64,000 nucleotides of DNA from Hyphomicrobium sp. 12-62-95 (GTDB lineage Bacteria; Pseudomonadota; Alphaproteobacteria; Rhizobiales; Hyphomicrobiaceae): assembly GCA_002279935.1 (NCBI GenBank), contig NCCZ01000001.1, positions 230,087-294,086 on the forward strand. Reading direction: 5' to 3'. Below are positions 1 to 8,058 of the stretch, piece by piece. The notes below the pieces were generated by a model that was given only the letters and a program-made list of their open reading frames with translations, was not told the origin of the DNA and made no database searches. Position 1 is the first letter of the stretch. Each line of letters opens with the position of its first letter. Made by a program: the position numbers and the translations under genes.

Positions 1-143
1 GCCGCGGGAACGGGCGCGGTGTTGGACGACGGAGCGTCCCCATCTGGATCGGATGACGAGGGGGTGGCCTTTGATGCATCGAGCCAGAGGTACATGAGGA
101 GCGCGCCAGCGAGCATGGCGAGGAGGTACGCGAGAACAACCAT
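1..143 (-). CDS. Partial membrane-anchored protein, N-terminus only
   Basis: A reading frame opens with ATG at 143 on the minus strand and runs off the window edge. The visible 47 residues begin MVVLAYLLAMLAGALLMYLW, which is one hydrophobic segment, and continue into a Ser/Pro/Asp-rich stretch typical of a periplasmic or cytoplasmic linker. This looks like a single-pass membrane anchor or uncleaved signal. The rest lies outside the window, so no function can be given. It is divergent from the DUF2779 gene. Confidence 0.45.
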   Translation of the reverse strand, partial: MVVLAYLLAMLAGALLMYLWLDASKATPSSSDPDGDAPSSNTAPVPA

Positions 144-327
144 GGGTGTGCGATCCGGGGGCTCGAGAGGCAGGCTGACCCTGAGTTTCCGGGGCGCAAG
201 GGGTTTGTGTCAATGATTTGAACGGCGGAGAGGCGGCGGTTCATCTGTGTATAGGCGCCGGCGAGACACGGACCAGCGTCGATCCTTGGCTATAGTGGCC
301 CTTTCCGATGGGGAGCCGGGGGCAAGG

Positions 328-1839
328 ATGAAGCTCAGCAAAACCAATTTTATGGTGTGGCGGGATTGCCGGCACGACGCGTGGATGAAAATCTACCGGC
401 CGGCGATCTACAACGCGGTGCCGCTATCGGATTTCGATCAGTCTATCATTGACGGGGGTAACGAGGTCGACATGCTGGCGCGGGAGGTTTTTCCCGGGGG
501 CGTTACGGTGCCGCGCAAGGCGGCAGCGGAGACGGCGGTCCTTGTTGAAGCGCGGACGGAGGTTCTCTATCAGCCGGTGTTTGAGACGGAGCAGTTCACG
601 ACCGCATGCGATATTCTTGTCTGGAACGGGGCGAGCGGGGCATACGATCTTTATGAAGTGAAAGGCTCGACGAGCGCGGGCAATACGCGGGCGAAGGACG
701 AGCGCTATACTTGGGACATCGGGTTTCAGGCGGAGGTGTTGCGGCGCTGTGGTGTGCCGCTGGGCCGGCTGTGCCTCGTGCGGTTGAACGGCGCGTATGT
801 GCGCGACGGTGCTCTCGACCTAGATCAACTCTTCACGCGCGAGGATTTCACGGACGCGGTGACGGCGTTGCGGGACGAGATCGCGGCTGAGATGGATGCC
901 GCGCACGACGATCTTTCGCTCGTTGACCAGCCTGCTGGGCCGTGCGGGTGTTTTGAGAAGGCGCGCGCGCAGCATTGCCGGACTTTCGCCGTCCACAATC
1001 CCGATGTGCCAGTTTATAGCGTGCATGACATCACTCGGATCGGGGCGTCGAAGTCGAAGCTTCCCGATCTTTTGGCGACAGGCGTTCTCAAGATCGAGGA
1101 TGTGCCGGATGACGTAAAGCTCTCGGCGGCGCAGGCCAATCAGGTGCGGGCGGCGCAGACGGGCCGGGCGTCGGTTGCATTCGATGAGGTGGCCGATTTC
1201 CTGGCGGCGCTTAAATATCCGATCTCGTTTCTCGATTATGAGACGTTCGCGGCGGGTGTGCCGCGGTTCGATGGATACGGCCCGTTCCACCACATTCCAT
1301 TTCAGTTCTCGCTCGATGTCGTGGCCGCGCCGGATGCCGATTTCGTGCACCACGAGTTTTTGCATGGGAGCGCGGACCAGCCGGACTTGGCGTTTTTGGA
1401 GGCGCTGAAGGCAGGGCTGCCGGAGCGCGGGTCGATCGTGGTTTGGAATCAAGGCTTCGAGCGGGGCATCAACGACAAGCTTGCCGACCGCAACCCGGAC
1501 TATGCCGATTGGCTGGCGGATGTGGATGTGCGGGTCGTCGATCTGATGGAGGTGTTTTCGCAGCAGTCGTATGTCCATCCGGGATTTCTCGGGCGGACGT
1601 CGATCAAATATGTGCTGCCGGTTCTGGTGCCGGGGTTTTCGTACAAAGATCTGGCGATCCAGGAGGGGGGCACGGCGTCGATCCGTTGGAACGAGGCCGT
1701 GACGGGGCAGGTCAGCGCAGAGGAAGCGGCTAAGATCCGGGCGGATTTGCTCGCCTACTGTGGGCTCGATTCACGGGCGATGCTGGAGATCTGGCGGGCG
1801 CTGCAACGCGAGGCGGCACCGGCGCTCAAAACGGGGTGA
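328..1839 (+). CDS. DUF2779 family protein, PD-(D/E)XK nuclease-like with C-terminal exonuclease-like domain
   Basis: I chose the ATG at 328 (503 aa) because the family-like N-terminus MKLSKTNFMVWRDC begins there; the frame stays open upstream to 247 without recognisable sequence. The N-terminal half has Asp95 (ACDILVW) and Glu110-x-Lys112 (YEVKGS), a PD-(D/E)XK pattern like RecB/Cas4 nucleases. Cys14 and Cys206, Cys208, Cys217 flank this core in the arrangement of Fe-S cluster nucleases. The C-terminal half has LDYETF (Asp303, Glu305) and CGLDSR (Asp481), resembling a DEDD-type RNase H fold. DNA or RNA processing is inferred; the true substrate is unknown. It stands alone, followed by a hairpin and the convergent gstI. 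Confidence 0.8.
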   Translation: MKLSKTNFMVWRDCRHDAWMKIYRPAIYNAVPLSDFDQSIIDGGNEVDMLAREVFPGGVTVPRKAAAETAVLVEARTEVLYQPVFETEQFTTACDILVWNGASGAYDLYEVKGSTSAGNTRAKDERYTWDIGFQAEVLRRCGVPLGRLCLVRLNGAYVRDGALDLDQLFTREDFTDAVTALRDEIAAEMDAAHDDLSLVDQPAGPCGCFEKARAQHCRTFAVHNPDVPVYSVHDITRIGASKSKLPDLLATGVLKIEDVPDDVKLSAAQANQVRAAQTGRASVAFDEVADFLAALKYPISFLDYETFAAGVPRFDGYGPFHHIPFQFSLDVVAAPDADFVHHEFLHGSADQPDLAFLEALKAGLPERGSIVVWNQGFERGINDKLADRNPDYADWLADVDVRVVDLMEVFSQQSYVHPGFLGRTSIKYVLPVLVPGFSYKDLAIQEGGTASIRWNEAVTGQVSAEEAAKIRADLLAYCGLDSRAMLEIWRALQREAAPALKTG

Positions 1840-1848
1840 ACGGCCGGG

Positions 1849-1885
1849 AAAAAAGGGGCGGGCGCCGCCGTGGTGGCGGTCGCCC
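1849..1885 (-). terminator. Rho-independent terminator of the gstI-like gene
   Basis: Read on the minus strand, an imperfect GC-rich stem (GGGCGaCCGCC against GGCGgCGCCC) is followed by six T residues (the A-run at 1849-1854). It lies just after the gstI-like stop codon and next to the convergent DUF2779 stop, so it may act in both directions. Confidence 0.55.
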
Positions 1886-1897
1886 ATGCCGCGTCAG

Positions 1898-2101
1898 TTA
1901 AGTGCGCCACGCCTTATGGCAGGTGTGGTCGACGTCTTCTTCGATGGCTTCCTCGTGATACCAGCCTGTGGTGTCCACTGCCGAGCGGTACTTGGCGGCC
2001 TCGGCCTCGAGGGCCCGGGTATCGATCCCATAAACCGGTGCGCGGGTGCGGCCGGGGAAGGGGATGATTTCGGCAGACTGGCGACTGAGACTTTGAGTCA
2101 T
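1898..2101 (-). CDS. gstI: DUF2735 / GstI-like glutamine synthetase translation inhibitor
   Basis: This 67-aa protein carries the DUF2735 signature RQSAEIIPFPGR near the N-terminus and GWYHEEAIEED near the C-terminus. In Rhizobium leguminosarum, gstI is a small gene divergently transcribed from glnII whose product lowers GlnII synthesis at the translational level. Here the gene sits divergently 505 bp upstream of glnII, which supports the same role. The start is decided by a strong AAAGGAGG Shine-Dalgarno sequence six to seven bases before the ATG. Assignment rests on motif recall plus context; inhibition itself is inferred. Confidence 0.8.
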   Translation of the reverse strand: MTQSLSRQSAEIIPFPGRTRAPVYGIDTRALEAEAAKYRSAVDTTGWYHEEAIEEDVDHTCHKAWRT

Positions 2102-2606
2102 CGTTGCCTCCTTTCAGGTATCCGACGCAAAACGCAGCGGTGCGGCGCATTGTTCCGGATGTCAAATCTAGCACGTTCTGCATGTGATTTCACCTAATTG
2201 CCCAATAATTATCGGCAGTTGCCTGAATTATGGGCATGCACGGACGTGCCTGTCTGGGTAGCATTCGGGCCGCAGATCAGTCTGCTGGTGCCTGCCCGTC
2301 GAATGCGAAATTGCTCGCGGCAACGCCTGCCGCCGATGGCTCCAAGCTCCAAATTGGTCCCTCCATCCCCGGGCGCTGGGCGTTCGCGTGGAGGGGTGAT
2401 GAAGAATGAAGCGTTTGTAGCGCGTGAAGTGGAACTGGTCAGGCTTGGCTGCCCTCGGACGTGACAACAGCCCCGCCGGCCGCGAGATGCGGCTTTTGGT
2501 CAGAACTTTTTTCGCGCTGTTAACGTCGACCGCAGTTTTTCCGCTCCGTTGGCCTCCTCAAAGCCGCGACGCGGAGCCGATGTCACCAACTTAGGAGAGA
2601 GCCTCT
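2102..2606. promoter_or_regulatory. Divergent gstI-glnII intergenic region
   Basis: This 505-bp gap holds no convincing gene. It must contain promoters for both divergent genes. I looked for a sigma-54 pattern (GG-N10-GC) and found no good match. An imperfect inverted repeat lies at about 2199-2241 (TTGCCCAATAATT and AATTATGGGCA, 15-bp spacer) and could bind a regulator or fold in the leader. The small minus-strand frame at 2228-2467 shows no protein-like features. Confidence 0.4.
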
Positions 2607-3641
2607 ATGACGAAGTATAAGCTCGAGTACATCTGGCTCGACGGTTATACGCCGGTGCCGAACCTGCGTGGGAAGACCATGATCCGCGAGTTCAGCGCGT
2701 TTCCTGATTTCGAGCAGCTTCCGCTCTGGGGCTTCGACGGGTCATCCACCATGCAGGCGGAAGGGCACAGCTCGGATTGCGTGCTGAAGCCGGTTCGCCA
2801 TTTCCCCGATCCGGTGCGCACGAACGGCGTGCTCGTCATGTGCGAAGTCATGATGCCCGACGGTGTGACGCCGCACGCGTCCAACAAGCGCGCCACCATT
2901 CTCGACGACTCGGATGCCTGGTTCGGTTTCGAGCAGGAGTACTTCCTTTATAAGGACGGACGTCCGCTCGGCTTCCCCGCCAACGGCTATCCGCCGCCGC
3001 AGGGCCCCTACTACACGGGCGTCGGCTACAAGAATGTGGGCGATGTTGCGCGCACGATCGTCGAAGAGCACCTCGACATCTGCCTCGCCGCCGGCATCAA
3101 TCACGAGGGCATCAACGCGGAAGTCGCGAAGGGCCAGTGGGAATTCCAGGTGTTTGGCAAGGGTTCCAAGCGGGCTGCCGACGAAATCTGGATGGCGCGC
3201 TATCTCCTCGAGCGTCTGTGCGAAAAGCACGGCGTCGACGTCGAGTATCACTGCAAGCCGCTCGGCGACACCGACTGGAACGGTTCGGGCATGCATTGCA
3301 ACTTCTCGACCAAGTTCATGCGCGAAGTTGGCGGCAAGGACTACTTCGAAAAGCTCATGGCCGCGTTCGCCAAGAACTGGAAAGAGCACATCGACGTGTA
3401 CGGTCCGGACAATCACTTGCGCCTGACCGGCAAGCACGAGACGGCGCCGTGGAACAAGTTCAGCTACGGCGTGGCCGATCGCGGCGCTTCGATCCGCGTG
3501 CCGCACTCGTTCGTGAACAACGGCTACAAGGGCTATCTGGAAGACCGCCGCCCGAACTCGCAGGGTGACCCCTACCAGATCGCTTCGCAGGTGCTGAAGA
3601 CGATTGCTGAAGTGCCTTTGGCTGCAGCTGCGGCGGCCTAA
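2607..3641 (+). CDS. glnII: Type II (eukaryotic-type) glutamine synthetase
   Basis: GlnII makes glutamine from glutamate, ammonium and ATP in the cytoplasm. The 344 residues match the GSII length and show its beta-grasp start (YKLEYIWLDGYTPVPNLRGK), the LPLWGFDGSST segment, the catalytic block WFGFEQEYFLYK, and the ATP and glutamate regions NHEGINAEVAKGQWEFQ and NGSGMHCNFSTK. The C-terminus is Ala-rich. A TAGGAGAGA ribosome site precedes the ATG. GSII is not adenylylated; control is usually transcriptional by NtrC and translational by GstI, whose gene is divergent upstream. An amt gene lies 8 kb downstream. A second, GSI-type enzyme is probably elsewhere. Confidence 0.97.
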   Translation: MTKYKLEYIWLDGYTPVPNLRGKTMIREFSAFPDFEQLPLWGFDGSSTMQAEGHSSDCVLKPVRHFPDPVRTNGVLVMCEVMMPDGVTPHASNKRATILDDSDAWFGFEQEYFLYKDGRPLGFPANGYPPPQGPYYTGVGYKNVGDVARTIVEEHLDICLAAGINHEGINAEVAKGQWEFQVFGKGSKRAADEIWMARYLLERLCEKHGVDVEYHCKPLGDTDWNGSGMHCNFSTKFMREVGGKDYFEKLMAAFAKNWKEHIDVYGPDNHLRLTGKHETAPWNKFSYGVADRGASIRVPHSFVNNGYKGYLEDRRPNSQGDPYQIASQVLKTIAEVPLAAAAAA

Positions 3642-3669
3642 TCAGGACCATATCGTTCGCATATGAAGA

Positions 3670-3699
3670 GGGCGCCGGCTGCAACCGGCGCCCTTTTTT
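3670..3699 (+). terminator. Rho-independent terminator of glnII
   Basis: A perfect 9-bp stem GGGCGCCGG / CCGGCGCCC with a six-base loop is followed by six T residues, 28 bp after the glnII stop codon. Confidence 0.9.
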
Positions 3700-3720
3700 A
3701 TTTCGCGGTCATGGATGAAA

Positions 3721-4377
3721 CTAGAATTCGACTTCGAGTTCGTCGATTTCGTCGGCTTCGAATACGGCACCGTCGGTCCATTCTTGCAGGAGGGGCCAAG
3801 CTAAGATGGTTTCGCAATAGGCCTGGAGGGGGGGCGGCAGGGCGACGCTATAGGTGCGAAAGCGCGTGCAAACGGGGGCATACATCGCGTCTGCCAATGT
3901 CGGGGTTATGCCGAAGAGATAAGGGCCGCCGTATTTTTCGAGGCATTCCGTCCAAATTTCCTTGATGCGTTCAATGTCGGGGCGGGCGCCGGAGAAGACT
4001 TTGAAATCGGTGTGGCGTGCTTTCAGGTTCATTGGAAGGGCTGAACGCAGATTGTAAAAGCCGGAATGCATTTCCCCGGAAACAGCGCGGCAGTGGGCGC
4101 GGACCGCGCGATCGGCCGGGAGAAGGCCAGCGTCTGGTTGGATTTCATTTAAGTATTCCGCGATGGCGAGCGTGTCCCAAACAGTGACGTCGCGATGAGT
4201 CAATCGCGGCACGAGCATGGATGGGGACAGAAGCAGGAGTTCGCGGCGCGCGCTGCTATCGTCGAGCGCGACGGGTTGTTCGTCGAAATCGAGGCCGGCC
4301 ATTTTGCACAATAACCAACCACGCAGAGACCAAGATGAGTAATTCTTGGACGAGATTGTCAGAGTCGCTTTAGGCAT
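3721..4377 (-). CDS. Glutathione S-transferase family protein
   Basis: This 218-aa protein has a thioredoxin-like N-terminal domain (TLTISSKNYSSWSLRGWLL, with Ser residues placed like the catalytic Ser of many bacterial GSTs), then the LVPRLTHRDVTVWDTLAIAEYL segment containing the cis-Pro and glutathione gamma-glutamyl contact region, and an all-helical C-terminal half. The family conjugates or reduces electrophilic substrates with glutathione; the substrate here is unknown. It converges on glnII and is divergent from phaZ. Confidence 0.88.
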   Translation of the reverse strand: MPKATLTISSKNYSSWSLRGWLLCKMAGLDFDEQPVALDDSSARRELLLLSPSMLVPRLTHRDVTVWDTLAIAEYLNEIQPDAGLLPADRAVRAHCRAVSGEMHSGFYNLRSALPMNLKARHTDFKVFSGARPDIERIKEIWTECLEKYGGPYLFGITPTLADAMYAPVCTRFRTYSVALPPPLQAYCETILAWPLLQEWTDGAVFEADEIDELEVEF

Positions 4378-4487
4378 TTCTCATTTCCGTTGTTGCTGCG
4401 CTCAGAAGTCCCTCGCGGCCTTCGAGATAATACACTAGCTTTTCATTTGATTTGGAATGCGGCGTCGCGCCTAACGGAAATCGAAAC

Positions 4488-5711
4488 ATGCTTTATGATG
4501 CCTACCAGTTCCAAGACGACATGGTTGCTATTTTCCGCAACACCGCGCGGTTGCTGACGAACACGGGGCCGGCGAACGGCTATGGCTCGTGGCCCATGGT
4601 CTCCGACAGCAGACGGGCGTTCGATGCCAGCATGGAGATGGTGTCGCGTTTTTCGCTGACGCACGCGCGGCCGGAGTTTGGCATCACAAGCGTCCGGGTC
4701 GGAAACCGCGATGTGCCGGTGACGGAAGAGGTTGCGCTGCGGTTGCCATTTGGCAACCTGCTCCATTTCAAGAAGGACGTTGATACGCCGCAGCCGAAGG
4801 TTCTCGTGATTGCGCCGCTGTCGGGGCATTTTGCGACGTTGCTGGCCAAGACGTGCGCGACGCTTTTGCGGGATCACGATGTTTACATCACCGACTGGGT
4901 GAACGCGCGCGATGTGCCTGTTTCGGCCGGGCCGTTCGGGGTGGAAGATTACTGCGAGTATGTGATCACGTTCCTGGAGGAGATCGGTCCGGGAGCCCAC
5001 ATTTTGGCGGTGTGCCAGCCGTGCGTGCAGGCGCTCGCCGCGGTCTCCATCATGTCGGAGGACAAGCACCCGGCGACGCCGCGAACCATGACGCTGATGG
5101 CAGGGCCGATCGACACGCGTGAAAGCCCGACGGCGGTCAATAAGCTCGCGATGGAGAAGCCTCTGTCGTGGTTCAAGCGGATGGTGATTTCGCGCGTGCC
5201 GCAGCGGTTCAATGGTGCGGGACGAAAGGTGTATCCCGGATTCATCCAGTTGACGGCCTTCATCGCCATGAACATGGAGCGGCACCGGTCGCAGCATCAA
5301 AAGCTCTATGAGCATTTGGCCAAAGGCGAGGTGGCGGAAGCGAAGAAGATCAAGGATTTCTACGACGAATATTTTGCGGTGCTCGATCTGACGGAGGAAT
5401 TCTACATCGAGACGATCGACAGGATCTTCCAGAGGGCCGATCTGGCGACGGGGAACTTCACGTATCGCGGGCGCAAGGTTGATCCGGCGAAGATCACGCG
5501 GACTGCTCTTCTCACGGTCGAGGGCGGGCGTGACGATATCTGCGCGCTCGGGCAGACGGCGGCGGCGCACGAATTGTGCTCATCGCTGAGGCCACATTTG
5601 AAGCGGCATCATCTGCAGGCGAATGTCGGTCACTACGGGACGTTCAACGGTAAGCGGTGGGAAAGCGAGATCTATCCCGTCGTTCGGAACTTCATCCTCG
5701 CGATGGAATAG
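4488..5711 (+). CDS. phaZ: Intracellular polyhydroxyalkanoate depolymerase
   Basis: PhaZ hydrolyses stored PHB granules. The ATG at 4488 gives 407 aa beginning MLYDAYQFQDDM, the usual start of the family; the frame is open 36 bp further up but without similarity. The nucleophile elbow reads VCQPCVQA, with Cys in place of Ser, as in the Ralstonia-type intracellular depolymerases. An alpha/beta-hydrolase Asp (EGGRDDICA) and His (NVGHYGTFNG) complete the triad near the C-terminus. It is monocistronic. The 3-hydroxybutyrate released could be oxidised by the bdhA product at the far end of the window. Confidence 0.93.
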   Translation: MLYDAYQFQDDMVAIFRNTARLLTNTGPANGYGSWPMVSDSRRAFDASMEMVSRFSLTHARPEFGITSVRVGNRDVPVTEEVALRLPFGNLLHFKKDVDTPQPKVLVIAPLSGHFATLLAKTCATLLRDHDVYITDWVNARDVPVSAGPFGVEDYCEYVITFLEEIGPGAHILAVCQPCVQALAAVSIMSEDKHPATPRTMTLMAGPIDTRESPTAVNKLAMEKPLSWFKRMVISRVPQRFNGAGRKVYPGFIQLTAFIAMNMERHRSQHQKLYEHLAKGEVAEAKKIKDFYDEYFAVLDLTEEFYIETIDRIFQRADLATGNFTYRGRKVDPAKITRTALLTVEGGRDDICALGQTAAAHELCSSLRPHLKRHHLQANVGHYGTFNGKRWESEIYPVVRNFILAME

Positions 5712-5854
5712 AACCAGAAGGGCATCTGGGCCGGGGGAGTTTGCCATTGCATCACCCCGCGTGTTGATCTTGCCAATTCAGTGAACGCTCATGTATGTAG
5801 CGACCGCAATCGCAGGCCTTATGCGCGCTGCATGAGGGCGAGATAGGACGCGCG

Positions 5855-6286
5855 ATGATGACGGAATTCACTCCACTTTCGTCGCTGGCGGGAGGCGCGT
5901 TGATCGGCCTCTCGTCGGTGTTGCTGATGTTGTTTTCGGGGCGGATCGCGGGCATAGCGGGGATTATCCGGCGGGCGATCATGCCCGATCCCAATGGCCG
6001 CGCTTTGGAAGCGCTGGCGTTTATCGCCGGGCTTGTTGGGGCACCGTTGGTCTATTCGGGTGTGACGGGTGCGGGTGTTCCGCAGACGGTTGGTGAGAAT
6101 TTTCCGCTTCTCGTCGTGGCCGGCCTTCTCGTCGGCTTCGGCTCAATTTTGGGAAGCGGATGTACGAGCGGGCATGGCGTTTGCGGCTTGTCGCGGATGT
6201 CGGCGCGCTCGATCGTGGCGACGGGAACGTTCATGGCGACGGCGGCCCTGACCGTTTATCTCGTGCGGCATGTCTTGGAGGGCTGA
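5855..6286 (+). CDS. YeeE/YedE family sulfur-transport protein, first half
   Basis: This 143-aa membrane protein has about four helices and the family motif [15 protein letters not shown], whose Cys lines the pore in YeeE thiosulfate channels. It pairs with the next gene, which starts one base after this stop codon; together they equal one full-length YeeE/YedE protein. Such two-gene pairs (also called pmpAB) occur with sulfide-responsive regulators in alphaproteobacteria, but no BigR-type regulator or rhodanese is present here. Thiosulfate or other sulfur uptake is inferred. Confidence 0.88.
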   Translation: MMTEFTPLSSLAGGALIGLSSVLLMLFSGRIAGIAGIIRRAIMPDPNGRALEALAFIAGLVGAPLVYSGVTGAGVPQTVGENFPLLVVAGLLVGFGSILGSGCTSGHGVCGLSRMSARSIVATGTFMATAALTVYLVRHVLEG

Positions 6287-6287
6287 T

Positions 6288-6719
6288 ATGCGATTGATGA
6301 TCAATCTTGCCTTGGGCGTGTTGTTCGGTCTCGGGCTGGTGCTGTCGGGAATGGTCAATCCGGCCAAGGTGCTGAACTTCCTTGATGTCGCCGGGACGTG
6401 GGATCCGTCACTGGCCTTCGTCATGATCGGTGCGATTGCTGTGACAGCGGCTGGCTATGCAATTGTGATCCGCCGCGGTCAGCCGCTTCTGGAGCCGGTC
6501 TTTCAGATTCCGAACAAGAGCGATATCGATGCCAAATTGGTTGTTGGATCGGGATTGTTTGGGGTCGGCTGGGGGCTGGGCGGACTGTGTCCTGGGCCGG
6601 CATTGACGTCGATACTCTTGGGCGCGACAGGTACGCTTGTGTTCGTGCCCGCCATGCTGGCCGGCGTTGTGGCCGGCACGCTCGTCGTGCGGGCGCTGCA
6701 GAAATCTCAAGAGGCGTAG
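6288..6719 (+). CDS. YeeE/YedE family sulfur-transport protein, second half
   Basis: I chose the ATG at 6288 (143 aa, MRLMINLALGVLFGLG), one base after the upstream stop, indicating translational coupling. The protein has about four membrane helices and the conserved Cys motif GLGGLCPGPALTS. It should dimerise with the product of the preceding gene to form the sulfur-compound channel. Its stop codon lies next to that of the convergent dynamin-like gene, leaving no terminator space. Confidence 0.88.
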   Translation: MRLMINLALGVLFGLGLVLSGMVNPAKVLNFLDVAGTWDPSLAFVMIGAIAVTAAGYAIVIRRGQPLLEPVFQIPNKSDIDAKLVVGSGLFGVGWGLGGLCPGPALTSILLGATGTLVFVPAMLAGVVAGTLVVRALQKSQEA

Positions 6720-6720
6720 G

Positions 6721-8058
6721 TCACGCGCTGACGTTCGGTGTCCGTGGGGCGCCGGTTGCCGGCTGAGCGGTGAGCCAGTCGCCGATGTGCTTCAGGATGG
6801 TGTCGAGGTCGGCCAGTGCAATGAGGGTTGCGCGTGCGGCTTCGCGCTGTTCGCGCGTCTGCGGAGATTCGTAGCGAGAAGCTGTTGCGAGCATGCGCAG
6901 AACGGCGGTCAAGTCGGCGCGCAGGGCCGCGGGATTTGTGAAGGCGCTGTCGACGCGCGATGCTGCGAGTGTTTGGCCGTTGACGTGAGACGACGATCCG
7001 GCCGGTGCAATGACGCCGGGCTGAAGGCTTTCGGCGATCTGGGCAAAGGCGCCCAGCAACGCGCGCAGCGCTTGGTCGATCGTCAAATGGCCAGCGCGGT
7101 GGCCGTCCAAAATGCGATCGGACAGCGCGTACCAGTGCGTGAACAGCCGGGCTGAGTCCGGGCGGACGGCATTGCGCCCGAATTCGTGGAGTGCGAGGCG
7201 CGATAGACGCTGAACGATGCGTTGCGCTTTGACGAGCCGGCGCGCGCGGATGCTGCCTGCTGCGGCTTCGATGGCGGCGTGCAGGGCTTGGGCGTCGTCC
7301 GGCGTGCCGTCGGGTGCGTCCTCGGTATTGGGGGACGCCGAAGCAGATGCCGAGACCAGGACGACACGGTGAAAGAGGCCGGAGGTCATGTCATGCAACC
7401 GGCGCAGGACCTGATCGCAGTCTTCGTCCGAGTAGAAGCTATCCTTGTGCGTGGCGATGAGGATGGCGTGTTTCTGTACCCGTGGCGGCATGGCGCGCCA
7501 GAGATTGCGCTCGCTTTCGGTCCAGGCGCGGGTGGCGACGGTGCACCAGAGGACGATGTCGGCATCGGCTGCATAGAGCGCGGGGGTCATCGTGGCGGGT
7601 GTGTCGAGAATTTGATGCGTCTGCAGCCACGGTAGCGGCAATCGGATATCGATGGCCTGATAGGCGAGGTCGGTCAGGGGATCGTCATCGGCGCCGTCGA
7701 TGCGAATGGATATGCCGTTTTGGTCGATGCCGTAGAGCGCGGGTTCGGCTCCGTGGCCAATGTGGACCGGAATGCCGGTGTTAGAGAGGACGTGGACGGG
7801 GAGAAGGCCCTTGCCAAGGATGAGGCCGGTGACGGACGTTTTGCCGGAATTGTATTCGCCCAACACGACGAGGCGCAGCGGCCGGCGAAGCATGTCTTCG
7901 ATGCGGTTGAGGCCACTGATGCAGGCGGGGATGGCGGGATCGTCGACGGTCAGGTTTTGCAGACGTTCGCGCGCGGCGCGCAATTGGCCGGCATAGCGTT
8001 GCCAGTCGGCGGTGGGGTGCCTGGCCGGTGTATATTTCTCTGCCGGATCATGGGTCAT
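6721..8058 (-). CDS. Dynamin-like GTPase, short member of a tandem pair
   Basis: This 445-aa protein has a GTPase P-loop LGEYNSGKTS (residues 66-75), a switch segment ILDTPATMTP where dynamins have DxPG, and a weak G4 element ATHKDSF. The remainder is helical and lacks a clear membrane-binding paddle. It overlaps the upstream larger dynamin gene by four bases (ATGA), so the two are co-translated. Bacterial dynamin-like proteins often work as unequal pairs in membrane remodelling or repair; that role is inferred. The degenerate DTPA in place of DTPG suggests altered hydrolysis. Confidence 0.8.
   Translation of the reverse strand: MTHDPAEKYTPARHPTADWQRYAGQLRAARERLQNLTVDDPAIPACISGLNRIEDMLRRPLRLVVLGEYNSGKTSVTGLILGKGLLPVHVLSNTGIPVHIGHGAEPALYGIDQNGISIRIDGADDDPLTDLAYQAIDIRLPLPWLQTHQILDTPATMTPALYAADADIVLWCTVATRAWTESERNLWRAMPPRVQKHAILIATHKDSFYSDEDCDQVLRRLHDMTSGLFHRVVLVSASASASPNTEDAPDGTPDDAQALHAAIEAAAGSIRARRLVKAQRIVQRLSRLALHEFGRNAVRPDSARLFTHWYALSDRILDGHRAGHLTIDQALRALLGAFAQIAESLQPGVIAPAGSSSHVNGQTLAASRVDSAFTNPAALRADLTAVLRMLATASRYESPQTREQREAARATLIALADLDTILKHIGDWLTAQPATGAPRTPNVSA

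Noticed and set aside
2102..2606. Sigma-54 promoter before glnII
   Set aside because: No GG-N10-GC with TGGCAC/TTGC character was found on the plus strand; the amt upstream region gave only off-spacing matches.
4443..5570. 375-codon minus-strand open frame opposite phaZ
   Set aside because: Arg-rich antisense frame without motif; phaZ on the plus strand has the full catalytic set.
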